Shown: piece by piece, positions 9,556 through 19,136 of the stretch
Numbering within the stretch: the stretch's first letter is position 1
How the letters are laid out: every line of letters begins with the position of its first letter
Assembly: GCA_009663005.1 (NCBI GenBank)
Contig: VIGQ01001649.1
Span: 1 to 22,500 of the forward strand
Source: Actinidia chinensis
Lineage: Eukaryota > Streptophyta > Magnoliopsida > Ericales > Actinidiaceae
DNA length: 22,500 nucleotides
Direction of reading: 5' to 3'
Made by a program: the position numbers and the translations under genes
The notes under the pieces: model-generated
What the model was told of the DNA's origin: nothing
Database searches by the model: none
Seen by the model: only the letters and a program-made list of their open reading frames with translations

Positions 9556-12049
9556 ACTAGTCCCTAGCACATTAACAAAAACCCAAAAAATATCTCTCCT
9601 TTCTTAAAGTTCCCGATGCATTAGCGTAATCTCGCCTTTAAACCCCTGGTTTCCCCTAGTAACCGAGTGGTGTCTCGTCGAGGGTTTTTCCAGTGATTTG
9701 GATACCCACAAATATCACATTTGCAATGTATCAAAACTAATTTAACAATAGCGTCTCAACAAAATACAATGCAAGCATTCAAAAAAAATCAACCCAATCT
9801 GCTAAGCATCTACCAAACCGTCAAGCGCAATATAAACGAGAGATTCAAGTGTGAAGTTGTAAGAGTCGTATTTTCCACAAATTTGCAACATGACGCATCC
9901 CATAACACCACCTACATTTCTCGATTCAAAACTCAACAAGTCATACACTCTCAACAATAAACACGCACAGTTTCTCTCAAGGAATTGCATATATGAGTAA
10001 GCTAAAAGTCATTCTAATAGAGTAATCCCATTTTTAAAAAACCTGCAAAGTGTTAAAGGTGTATCGCGACTTTGGTATAGCTTCATGGAAAGAATGTTCA
10101 CTGTTAATGCCCTAGTTGTGAATTTTTTACTTAATGACTTTTATCATGCAATAATTCGAAGACTTGCATTTCATACTTAAGGCCATATGAGTGAAAGAAT
10201 AGTCCAAGAAATAGAGGAGATCAAGTAATAAAAGATCTCAACATATGCATTTGCAACTAACACATGCCACTTAAAAAGGTCATTTGACACTTCAAACTCC
10301 TCTTTTTTTTCACACTTTTCCAACTTTGAACTCTTTTTTTTTTCAAACTTTTCAACTTTGAACTCCTTTTTTTCAAATTTTTTTCTTCTTTTTTTTTCTC
10401 GACTTCTCAACTTCTTACAAAAAAGATACGCTATTTTATTCCCCCATATTTATGGGTAACTTTAGATTCAAACCGCTGCTTGAGATTTTTTTTATGCACA
10501 ATTACCGATAGAATAATAGAAAAGAAAGAGTCTGTGAACTGGGCCTCATGTAACGCAATTCGAAACGTGTGTAAAGGCATGTTAAAAAGGTGTAAACCTT
10601 CCTAATCCTCATCTCGAACCACATCAAATCACTGTAAACGCTCCAGCACTTCAAATAATAATTGCTAGCCTATTTCAAAAAATAAAATTCAACCCACCTT
10701 TTTCTTGAGTACAGGTAAAACCGCTCACAAAAACGATTTATGACTCTAAATCTCACAAGGTATAAATCTCCACTTTATAATGTGTCATTGGAATTATAAC
10801 AATTTCAATTTTGAAAAACACGACCGTGCGCAGTGTAAGTTCTCTCTATATAGTATTGCACAAATCATAAAGTAATCAAGCATTCAGACTGCTTTGCAAT
10901 GTAATCCGCTTAAACATATATTATGGCAAAGTCACTGATTGGCTTCAACTATCTTTCCAAAACAAAGCATGATCGTTTAGTTTGTCCCAAAAACTAAAAA
11001 CTCTCAACACATCCACAATATACGAAAGTAAATTATAATAGGGAATGCGCAAAGTACATGAAATTTGAAGACCAAAACACAAACCGTTTTTGAAATGACA
11101 ATGGAATGAGAAAAACACCTGCTACAACATCCAAAACATGTAAACAATATTTTTTTTTTCAAGATTTTTTCTATTTTTTTACCACAACAAATAAACACTT
11201 TATATCAAAGAAAAATTCAAACTACTTCTAAAAACTAAATTATCCGAAAACAAAATTAAACGAGTACTGCCCCCAACTGAGATGAGTCATTCTCCGAAAT
11301 GCGAAAATAAAATTAAAAACTAAAAACATAAAACATAAATAGAAAATAAAATAAAACCGATACGAAGGGGAAAAAGTGAAAGGGTGAGACAATCCCCTAT
11401 CCCCCAACTAGAAATTAAATTAAATACCACCATTCAAAACAGGATCCCAACTAGGATTCTTTTGACAAAAATTGTATCCGACCATACCAGATGATCCGTA
11501 CTTTGATTTTTTTTATTTTGATACGCCTTGAATATTGTTGTTCTACCATAGCCCATCTTAAACAGTATGAGTTTTAAGATTATTGACTACTGAATGAGAT
11601 AAGGATCCACAACTCCATTAAATTTTTCAACACCAAAAAAATCGATTAACCCCCCTACGTCACTGGAGGACTTACTTGGGACAATCAACAACTCACCTTG
11701 TCTTCCCATGAGTAAATTCTTTAGGTGGTGTGACCTAAATCTTGGTGCACGGGTTTCGTGGTCCCTCGCTGATGATTCTCAACCTCAAAACTATTGGGGT
11801 TCACTCTGTCATCACACACCTCCATTATCTTATTTAATAAACCTGCCTCTACTTCCTCTTTTCCTTTCAATCTCGTTCTATCCCTATACTCCATCCCCCC
11901 ATATTTACCTTTTTGGTGCAATGATTTATTGATTTCCTTTCTACTTGTAAGGGTGGTTATTGCTTGTACTGCTCATGTGCTTTTTTTAATGCAATTTATA
12001 GCCTAGGTTTTGTTTGGGGTTGGGTGGAGAAGCGCTTTTGAGTTTTGTT
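9556..12049 (-). other. gene-poor interior of the Gypsy element
   Basis: About 2.5 kb of AT-rich sequence with no recognisable pol domain on either strand and stops in all frames. It contains a T-rich minisatellite (10290-10415) and some purine/pyrimidine-biased runs. A minus-strand phrase FFGVEKFNGVVDPYLIQ at about 11575-11645 is vaguely gag-like but too short to call. Confidence 0.5.
10290..10415. repeat. T-rich minisatellite, unit about 33-36 bp
   Basis: Degenerate units of the form TTTTCCAACTTTGAACTC plus a T8-T10 run are repeated about three to four times. The minus-strand open frame through it (FEKKEFKVEKFEKKK) is a by-product of the repeat. Confidence 0.7.
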
Positions 12050-12740
12050 TGCAATTATTATTCGAATTAAAGTTCATCTTCCCCAATTGTTGGCTCAATA
12101 TTTGTGACCTTAGTGCGCAACTCATTTCCTCATTCCTCCATGTGGAGGTTGGTTATGGTGTTTGTTGTGGAGTAGATGGTGCAGAATATGGGCCTTGACC
12201 AACTGATGAAACTTGGTGCATGGGGGGTGGTGGTTGTTCAGGAGGAGTAATAAAGGGGAAGAAAGACATTACATCTTAGTGTCCTCTACCCAGGTTCTTG
12301 GTCCAAGCGGGGTTTGAGTGATTTTTTCACTCATGGCTGAGTGTATGAGTATGATTGTTACTACTAGAATTCCAAGCATCCTTCGTGTAGTGTTATTTTA
12401 TATTTTTGGACAAACTCTGACAACTCATGAGCCTTAGGACATTTAGTAAAAATATGGCAATATTAGAACATATTGTACATGGCTCTTGTATCAAATTTCT
12501 GAGATCCTTAGTATCATTTAGGATCGTTTTGAAATAACTCTGAAACTCATGAGCTCTGAGACATTCATCACAAGGTGACTAATGACTAGCACATTATAAG
12601 ACATGGCCATTGTCTACGTAATCCTTAAGATCCTTGAATGACATTAATATATTTCGAATAAACTCGGAAAACTCCATGAGCCTTAGGACATTCAGTCACT
12701 ATGTGGTTATGATTGAACATAAATTGGATATAGTTATCGT
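12050..12740 (-). pseudogene. gag: Gypsy gag pseudogene, C-terminal half
   Basis: Minus-strand remains of a plant Ty3/Gypsy gag of the Athila/Tat kind. From the 5' side: three tandem CCHC-like modules (12411-12720); then a stretch at about 12300-12365 with KNHSNPAWTKN, the decayed counterpart of the NPGW..NHPNFSW block that follows the zinc knuckle in these proteins; then a proline/glutamine linker at 12150-12250 (PEQPPPPMHQVSSVGQG); then NELRTKVTNIEPTIGE at about 12080-12125, matching the helical segment near the gag C-terminus. The capsid part that should precede the zinc region is absent: only about 290 bases separate it from the primer site. Stops and frameshifts throughout. Confidence 0.6.
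12411..12720 (-). repeat. three tandem units of about 123-125 bp encoding CCHC-like modules
   Basis: Plus-strand units start near 12411, 12534 and 12660 with related words: CTCATGAGCCTTAGGACATT, CTCATGAGCTCTGAGACATT and a third close copy. Read on the minus strand each gives TECPKAHG, DECLRAHEF or KCPKAHELSEF preceded by remnants of C..C and H. The spacing is close to 41 codons. Confidence 0.75.
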
Positions 12741-13010
12741 ACACAAATTTCTCAACCAAGGGGGTGGAGGTGATATACGTGGAGAGTTATAAAAAACTCA
12801 TCAGTAGTTAGGCTGGCTACTTCAAAAATTATTTTCAAAAGGCTCATCAATGTTTTTTACAACGAAAAATAAGAAAATAAATGGAACGAAATTCCTCATG
12901 GCTACGCGAAGATTCCTCCATCGGGTAGATTGATAAAAAAAAACAAATTCAATTCACCAATTGCTCTTCAACCCAAATCTTTGTAGTGCTCGCCTCGTGC
13001 CTTTGGTCAT

Positions 13011-13027
13011 CCGGAAAAACGGCGCCA
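13011..13027 (-). other. primer-binding site of the Gypsy element (tRNA-Asp type)
   Basis: The minus strand reads TGGCGCCGTTTTTCCGG. The first ten bases match the TGGCGCCGTTGCCGG site that Athila/Tat elements pair with the 3' end of tRNA-Asp; the centre is mutated. Confidence 0.7.
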
Positions 13028-14742
13028 AAAACTATTCGCTCCCAGAGTGAATTCCTTACCGCAAGTGTACGGGTCGCGAAAGTAGTAATAAACCGATAAT
13101 TCGGATGTTATCTCCCAAGGGACCTAGCTAAATATAAGTGGTAGCACTAACTCACACTAACAAACTCGTCAACTAAAAATTATATTAATGGAACTTAAAA
13201 TAAATAAAAACATAAAATCTTGTGTTTTAGGTTTGATTGATTTAAACTAAATTAAATAAAAAAGCAATAAAAAATTGATTTTGGAATTAATTAAAAATAA
13301 TTCAGAATCAATTAGGTTTCTCGGAATCCCAATGGAGACTTCTTATAACTCAAATTCTTCGACTAATCGTGGGTATGAATTAGAAGATTTCACACTTTTA
13401 AAAATAAGTGTTCTTTCAATCTCAATTGTTTACACAAATATAAGGAGAACACAAAAAGAAAGGAGACGAAAAGTTACAATCGGTAACGTATATACTGAGA
13501 CTAAATTCATTACATAAAGTTTACTTAAAATAAATCTGATTGTTATAATCAACCCCCCTTGCATCTCGATGCGAACGCCACGACACAAAGATGCTATCGA
13601 ACATAATAGGACTTCAAGTAGTTCGAAAGTATTTTAAATCTGATTGTTTTAATCATGGTAGTGTATTATCGAATAAACAAGAATGTTTATCAAACCATAA
13701 TAGGACGTTCCAGTTTTCAAAAGTATCTAAACGAAAGAGAAGAAGAAGGGAAAAAAGAAAAAATCTAGAAAAATAAATCGGTGATATTAAAATACCTCAA
13801 TTGTTTATCCTTGCTACCCAATCAACCTTCAAAATCAATTCCAAGTTGGGAAAGAAAAATACCAAGTATGGCTAAGAAAAAGCATTGTAAATAAAAATCG
13901 GAAAATACGGTATGAAAAATTAATTTAAATTGATAAATAATTAAAACTTTTACAAAAAAAAATAAAACCTAATAAGAATATGCAAATTTACACTAAAAAG
14001 CTGAAAGAAACCGTAAATTAAAGCATCTTTTGTTCATAAGAGATAAGAAAGTATTTATAGGTAACACAAATTAGAATCCTAATAGGATTAGAAAACTTAA
14101 AAACTTCCTAATTTATCCCGTACATTTTATCTCAATTTTTACCACTTTTGAGATCGAATCAGCCAATTTCTATTAGACACAAAATTGTATCCCTTTAAAT
14201 CTTCTTTCCAATGCGTTAAAATAAATTCAATCGGACATCGGAAATAGACAGTTATGGTCATCAAAAATACCGAGACTAGGTTCCTGAAAAAAAATCTTTC
14301 CAAAATTTTGCATTGGAGTTCGAACTCTTAAAAGAGGAGGGAGCAGCCCCTAAGGCAAAAAATCCAATTTTCAGCTCTTGCATGTTTCTAACTGTAGGAT
14401 AGTGGGTTCAAACCCTAACATTCCATTTTTCTTCTTGGAGTTCGAACACTAATATGGGCGTTCGAACTCTCATAGCGCAATTTTTTCCGTATATTGCCAG
14501 CTCAATTTTGACAACTTTAGAGATCGAAACTAGCCAATACTCATTAGAAACAAAGTTGTAGTCCTTTGGCGTCTTCTTTCCATAGCTTTCAGTGCTATAA
14601 ATCTCATTTGTGTCATCATTTATCGGCAATGAATCAAACCCAACTTTTAGTATGAAATATGATAAAAGATTAGAATGAAACCTACTATAGGGCCAACTTA
14701 GTCAGTTTAATGCACTTAGACTTACAATATGAAGTCCATCAA
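13028..14742 (-). repeat. 5' LTR of the Gypsy element
   Basis: Lies directly next to the primer site. Its inner end carries CCGCAAGTGTACGGGTCGC (plus strand), a block I associate with LTR ends of plant Athila/Tat elements. Its outer 220 bases match 9300-9539. Two internal duplications are visible: TAAATCTGATTGTT at about 13530 and 13635, and the pair 14120-14210 / 14488-14582. The outer end near 14742 is TTGATGG on the minus strand, a mutated TG terminus. Confidence 0.6.
14120..14582. repeat. diverged direct repeat inside the Gypsy LTR
   Basis: 14120-14210 and 14488-14582 share GAGATCGAA, AGCCAAT, ATTAGA.AC, AAA.TTGTA, CCTTT and CTTCTTTCCA in order, offset by about 370 bases. GTTCGAACTC-type words recur between them. 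Confidence 0.8.
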
Positions 14743-14744
14743 GT

Positions 14745-14940
14745 GTGAGGAGATGAGAGAGAATAGGTTGAGAGACGAGAGTGAGAGAAAGGAGATTAAA
14801 TTAAGGGTGATGTAACCGGAAGTGGTTCCGTTTTGGGATAGAGAGGGGGTCGAAAGTGCAGAAAGGGGCCGAAGGAGCGTACTAGACAATGGAAAAGACG
14901 ACAGACAACGGAAGGAAGGAGAAGGTTCTGGATCTGATTT
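14745..14940. other. purine-rich tract without a gene
   Basis: Nearly 200 bases dominated by GA, GAG and GGA words on the plus strand, with no open frame of note. Confidence 0.7.
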
Positions 14941-14951
14941 TTATTACCCTA

Positions 14952-15032
14952 GTCGCCAGTGTCACTGGTGACTCTCTTGTCGCTAATGACAATGGCGACT
15001 CTCAAGTCGCTAATGACAATGGCGACTCTCTC
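14952..15032. repeat. 27-bp minisatellite, three units
   Basis: Units at 14952-14978, 14979-15005 and 15006-15032, each 27 bases. The last two differ only in their final bases; the first is diverged. Each unit is itself an imperfect inverted repeat running from GTCGC to GCGAC (GTGAC in the first). Confidence 0.92.
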
Positions 15033-15102
15033 AAACGCGTTAAATCCATAAATAAGTTTTAAACCACGTTATTTTCTAATATATTTTTTTAAACGCGTTA
15101 AA
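15033..15102. repeat. AAACGCGTTAAA direct pair
   Basis: The 12-mer AAACGCGTTAAA occurs at 15033-15044 and again at 15091-15102, framing an AT-rich spacer. Confidence 0.85.
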
Positions 15103-15195
15103 AAAAACTCTGTTACTGCGGGGAGCCCAAGTCTCTGCCGAGTTGCAGGAACCCAAAACGACGCGTGTATATTCAAAAACGTATTGTCCCAAAAC

Positions 15196-15290
15196 GAAAC
15201 GACGTCATTTCGGACCAAACTTTTTGAACATAAAATGACATCATTTTGAAACCGAACTTTTTGAACCCAAAACGATGACGTTTTGGACAA
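15196..15290. repeat. 37-bp tandem repeat, about 2.5 units, rich in ACGT/TGACG words
   Basis: Two full units (from about 15198 and 15234) share TGA/ACG..TCATTT and GAACTTTTTGAAC-type cores; a half unit (AACGATGACGTTTTGG) follows at 15270. A further AAACGACGTTGTTTG lies at 15301-15315. Confidence 0.8.
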
Positions 15291-15315
15291 AACACACTCT
15301 AAACGACGTTGTTTG

Positions 15316-16062
15316 AGCATCCACATCGCATCTCAACTAAAGGCCAACACCAACCTACGTCTCCGTCATTGATTATACAATTCATGATATTTTCTCTCTT
15401 TCTCTTTAATAATTGACCCTATAATTCACTTTTAAGAGCATCTGTAATAATACTTTTTACATTTTAATTTTTTTTATAAAATAATAAATTCCTTATTTTA
15501 GTTGATTCTTTTTCGATTACCTTCTCTAATAATACTTCCTATTTTTATTCTATTTTCTAAGTTATTATTTTTTTCTTGTTTAATGTAAAATATTTGTTCA
15601 TTTTTTCTTTTTGGAAAAAATAAATTGTTAAAATTATTTTTTATTGCGAATTAAAATTGTCTTTAAAATCAACCCCTTAATGAATAGCTATGTTTTTTCA
15701 TGACACCTATTTCTCATGAAAAGTTGTTACTTTTGTGAATTTTAGATATATGCTCTATGCATCCAGAAATTGTTGTCACCACAAGTCACTGAATAAGAGT
15801 ACTCAATTATTTGGTTTGCCGTGCGAAATAATTATTGTGATGATTTTGTTATACGTAAAAACTGTTGTATCCTAAAAAAGGAGGTTCAATGATCGTGAGT
15901 AACATAGCGAGGGCGCAAATCTATTTTTAAAAAATTGTATCCAACATTGGCCTCAGTTTGCATATTTGTTAAATTTTACAGGTTATTCATTCGGTAAGTT
16001 TTGATTTATAATTTCGAGTTTTGATTTTGATTTACAATTTAGAATACGTGTTGATTCACAAA
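15316..16062. other. AT-rich intergenic stretch
   Basis: No gene seen. Two related blocks (TAATAATACTTTTTACA near 15446 and TAATAATACTTCCTATT near 15528) and an AGAGCATCTGTAATAATAC start near 15436 suggest a decayed small MITE, without resolvable ends. Confidence 0.4.
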
Positions 16063-16897
16063 GGCCCTATTTGATTAGGGGATTGGAGAAGGTATTGGAC
16101 TAACCAAAAACATACGGGAGCCACCTTGTAAGGATTGTTCCCCAATCCCATTACTCACCAAACATGTAACTCAGGATTGAACTAGAATTTGGATTAATTA
16201 TCCCTATATAGGGACTATTGTCTCCCACTCCTATTAATATTAATTATCTCGGACCTAAAGCCCAGTCACATCCCCAACCTAAATCAACATATTTTAATGC
16301 TTAATTCGGCAGGATGTGATCGTCAGGTCACCATGCCTGCCGCAAAGACTCGGTTCTTCAATACCTATCACATGCAAACAATCACAATAATCATACCCTG
16401 AGAATTTAAAACCAAACGTGATAAAATAAAACCCCTAAAATATGCATGCATCTGCTTCCCTGTTATCAACCACCACCACAAAATAGACGTTTAGACAAAT
16501 CATATGAACCAGAATATAAACAAAACTCTCGTGATGGACACGTAAATATGTACATAACTGACTCAAACTAAACAAGCTATACAACGCGAGAACTATTCCC
16601 ACGTCCTGCATCGACAACCAACCACCGACAAGGAAAGTCTCATGTCTAGGATCCGGACCACAGTGAACCAGACGACGAACTGTATAACATCACCGGTAAA
16701 AGAGTATGTGTAGGGTGAGTAATAATCAACGTGCTCAAACAAATAATCAAACTCATAAAAGATATAGAAACACCATCAAACATAGATATCTAGCAATGAT
16801 AATGACTCGCAATAATAATGTCAATGCATAATGCATTCAACACAGGTGAGGCAAAATGTTTAGATAAGTGGCCCAAATATCGACGGCTCGTTATCAA

Positions 16898-16943
16898 GGA
16901 TGTCCCACTATAACATCCTTAGGATGTCCAACTTATAACATCC
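16898..16943. repeat. 22-bp tandem pair
   Basis: GGATGTCCCACTATAACATCC at 16898-16918 is followed after three bases by a close copy at 16922-16943. Each copy begins GGATGT and ends ACATCC, so each is also a short inverted repeat. Confidence 0.85.
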
Positions 16944-17837
16944 GTTAAGATCAACTCCACTCGGTTCATCTATAGGAACCCAACATGGCCATAACCTTTC
17001 TACAGGCAATGCAAAGCATTACAAAATGCAATGTCACCTCATTTATATATATCTCATCAAACAATATATCATTTCACCTCATGTATATATATCAACATCC
17101 ACATGTCATCAAGGCAATCAATTCAATATGAATAAGACTATCTGTATTTAATTTCCCACCTGCTCACGCAAATAATTCACGCCTAGTGGCTCGAAGGCCC
17201 CTTCTCCTTCTTAGCTCCATATTAATATAATTTATCAGTGCACAAATACAAAAAAAATAGAGAACTCAAGCTCATAAATTTATTAATTCAATTCGAGGAT
17301 TCCATTAATAGTAGTAATTACATCCGATAAAATTTTAAGGCGATTTGGATAAGGTTTCACCGTTGATTATCATCAAATACGCTCAAAATCCCTACCGATC
17401 ACCACTTGGTGTACCACGTTATTTTAAATTTGAAAAAGCTAAAACAGACCCTATATCGGATCAGAACACAGAAAAAACATAGAAAACAACATTCACACGA
17501 CCCAAAACTCACCGAATTTGACCACTTTACGAATAGGTACACGATTGGATTTTATAGGCGCGCCCACACGGATATTTCCCGCCCTGGGCAGCATGAAGCA
17601 CATAGAAGTGCGAATGTTTCTGTGCTGCACTTTTTAACCTTGTACAATCATATATACATACATGCATCTATTTGCACTAATAAGTACATAGTTTTCAATA
17701 ATCTAATATGATTTTTTACTGTTCAATCTTCAAAAACATCAATTAATTACCACTAAAATAATGCTAAATTAAAAACTAATAATCAGGAAATACACTTACC
17801 TACTACAAATTAGGCAAACTCACCTTGTATAGTTGTG

Positions 17838-17957
17838 ATTTCCCCTTTTTCCTCTGTATTTCTCTTTCTCCTTTCTCCTTTCTCGGTCTTTCTCTCTCGA
17901 TTCTCCCTCTCTCAATCTTTCTTCTTTCTTTCCTCGTTTTCTTTTTTCTTTACAGGT
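17838..17957 (-). other. polypyrimidine/polypurine tract, LTR leader-like
   Basis: About 120 bases of almost pure CT on the plus strand (GA on the minus), just downstream of a minus-strand TATA-like sequence. GA-rich leaders of this sort are common in plant LTR transcripts. Confidence 0.6.
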
Positions 17958-18492
17958 AGCTAGATAGATAGTGGAAATTACAGGCATACTCATCTATATA
18001 GATCATCAAACTTGGTGGTTAAATACACCTTGTTCCCTTTAATTCGATTTTTCTTTTGATTTACTCATAAGTCTTTTTTAAATCTTCGATTTAATCCCAC
18101 AATTAAGTTAAGTATCACGCTTTGTACCCATAACTTAATTAATAACATTGTACTCCCCGCACACACCACTCACACATTATAACGCACGTGCTTCAAGTCA
18201 ATAAACGACATTAATAACAGAATTACTATATAAATAGCATGAAATGATAAACTAATTATGAAAATGGGTTTAGGGTCTCACAGCCAACCTTAAATTATCT
18301 CTTCCATCACCAACAAAAAAAATAATACTCCAAGACGTATAAAATATTATCCTCATTCAAACCAAACATATTATAGAAATTTATATAATCACATTCTTTA
18401 TTCCTTGGCATAAAAAAAAAAAACATATGAACCCCACATTTCTATCTAATCCCATTGTATTAACTTATCCTTCTTAATCCAATCCCTCCAAT

Positions 18493-19116
18493 TAGAGCTG
18501 CAAATTTGGGCCGGGTCTTTGAGCCCGCCTGGGTGCCGACCCGTTACTGTAGCAGCCGGGTTAAATTCGGCCCGTAAAAATATCCGTTTGGCCCGAAACC
18601 CGTTACTGTAGCAGTCGCGGGATGGGCAACATTTTTGAAATCGGACCCGCTAAAAGGCTCGCCCTTTTGGGCCCATAAGCCCAACCCGTTAGCCCGTTAA
18701 TCGTGTATTTTTGCGCTATATTTAATATATAAACACTTAATTCCAAAGTTTAAATTTTTTTCAATTTGGTGGGAATTGAATATGCAGCCTCGTCCTTCAA
18801 CTTTAAGTACCCAACCACTTGGACCACCCAAGTATTCATTCATGTAAGCGTTATATTTATATATAAACACATTAAAAGTAAAGTAAAAGTTTTAAAAAAA
18901 AAAGATCGAGCGGGCTGGCCAAGCTCGAACCGGTACTATAGCGGATCAGGCTATTGGACCGAGGTTGGTACAGACCCTGGGAATAAACGGTCTGGGCTAA
19001 GCCAGGACCGGGTTGGGGCTGTAGCGGTTTGGGCTTAGAGCGACAAGTGGCGGGTTGAACCATTTATTGTTTCGGGTAAGGTAAGCCCAACCCGACCCAA
19101 TTTTGACCAAGCTCTA
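18493..19116. mobile_element. non-autonomous hAT element, 624 bp
   Basis: Starts TAGAGCTGCAAATTTGGGCC and ends CAATTTTGACCAAGCTCTA, imperfect inverted ends. It is flanked by perfect 8-bp duplications CCTCCAAT at 18485-18492 and 19117-19124, the hallmark of hAT insertion. It is markedly GC-rich at both ends with an AT-rich core. Inside, CCCGTTACTGTAGCAG occurs twice (near 18540 and 18598) and degenerate GTAGCGG words recur on the right. No transposase frame. Confidence 0.9.
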
Positions 19117-19136
19117 CCTCCAATGCAAATAGGGGC

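Larger units (their letters stand above)
9300..14742 (-). mobile_element. Ty3/Gypsy (Athila/Tat-like) element remnant, pol-less
   Basis: Minus-strand element assembled from separate signals. A 5' LTR of about 1.7 kb (13028-14742) is followed by a primer site for tRNA-Asp (13011-13027), a gag C-terminal remnant (12050-12740), a gene-poor interior, a polypurine tract (9540-9555), and the first 240 bases of the 3' LTR (9300-9539), cut off on its left. The interior is only about 3.5 kb and shows no protease, RT or integrase, whereas autonomous Athila/Tat elements are far longer. It is therefore a non-autonomous derivative or a heavily deleted copy. No target duplication can be scored because the left end is missing. 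Confidence 0.65.
16251..18292 (-). mobile_element. 2.0-kb LTR-like insertion (possible solo LTR) inside the MITE
   Basis: Flanked by the exact 9-mer AATTATCTC at 16242-16250 and 18293-18301. On the minus strand TGTGAGACCCTAAACCC starts at 18282, and the opposite end reads GGGCTTTAGGTCCGAGA. These ends are mutually inverted, as in an LTR. A TATA-like CTATATAGATG (near 17990-18002, minus) is followed by a 120-base GA-rich leader, again LTR-like. No coding sequence is visible; the open frame at 17406-17711 has no recognisable content. A 9-bp duplication does not fit an LTR element, and ten extra bases lie between TGTGAGA and the 9-mer, so a Mutator-like element remains possible. Confidence 0.45.
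16063..19136. mobile_element. MITE split by two nested insertions
   Basis: The left end begins GGCCCTATTTGATTAGGG followed by GATTGGA. Its inverted partner is at the far right: TCCAATCCCTCCAAT (18478-18492) continues, after a hAT insertion, as GCAAATAGGGGC (19125-19136). With the inserts at 16251-18301 and 18493-19124 removed, the MITE would be about 400 bp. End sequences resemble Tourist/PIF-Harbinger-type MITEs, but the 3-bp target site is not clear, so the superfamily is tentative. Confidence 0.65.

Noticed and set aside
10177..10410. Lysine-rich minus-strand open frame
   Set aside because: Produced entirely by the T-rich minisatellite on the plus strand.
13275..13776. Two plus-strand open frames of 80 and 61 codons
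   Set aside because: They lie inside the Gypsy LTR, against its orientation, with low-complexity basic tails.
17406..17711. 101-codon plus-strand open frame
   Set aside because: No recognisable domain, lies inside the LTR-like insertion on the opposite strand, and composition is that of the surrounding AT-rich DNA.
18766..19063. Overlapping open frames on both strands
   Set aside because: They arise from the GC-rich right part of the hAT element; no protein family recognised.
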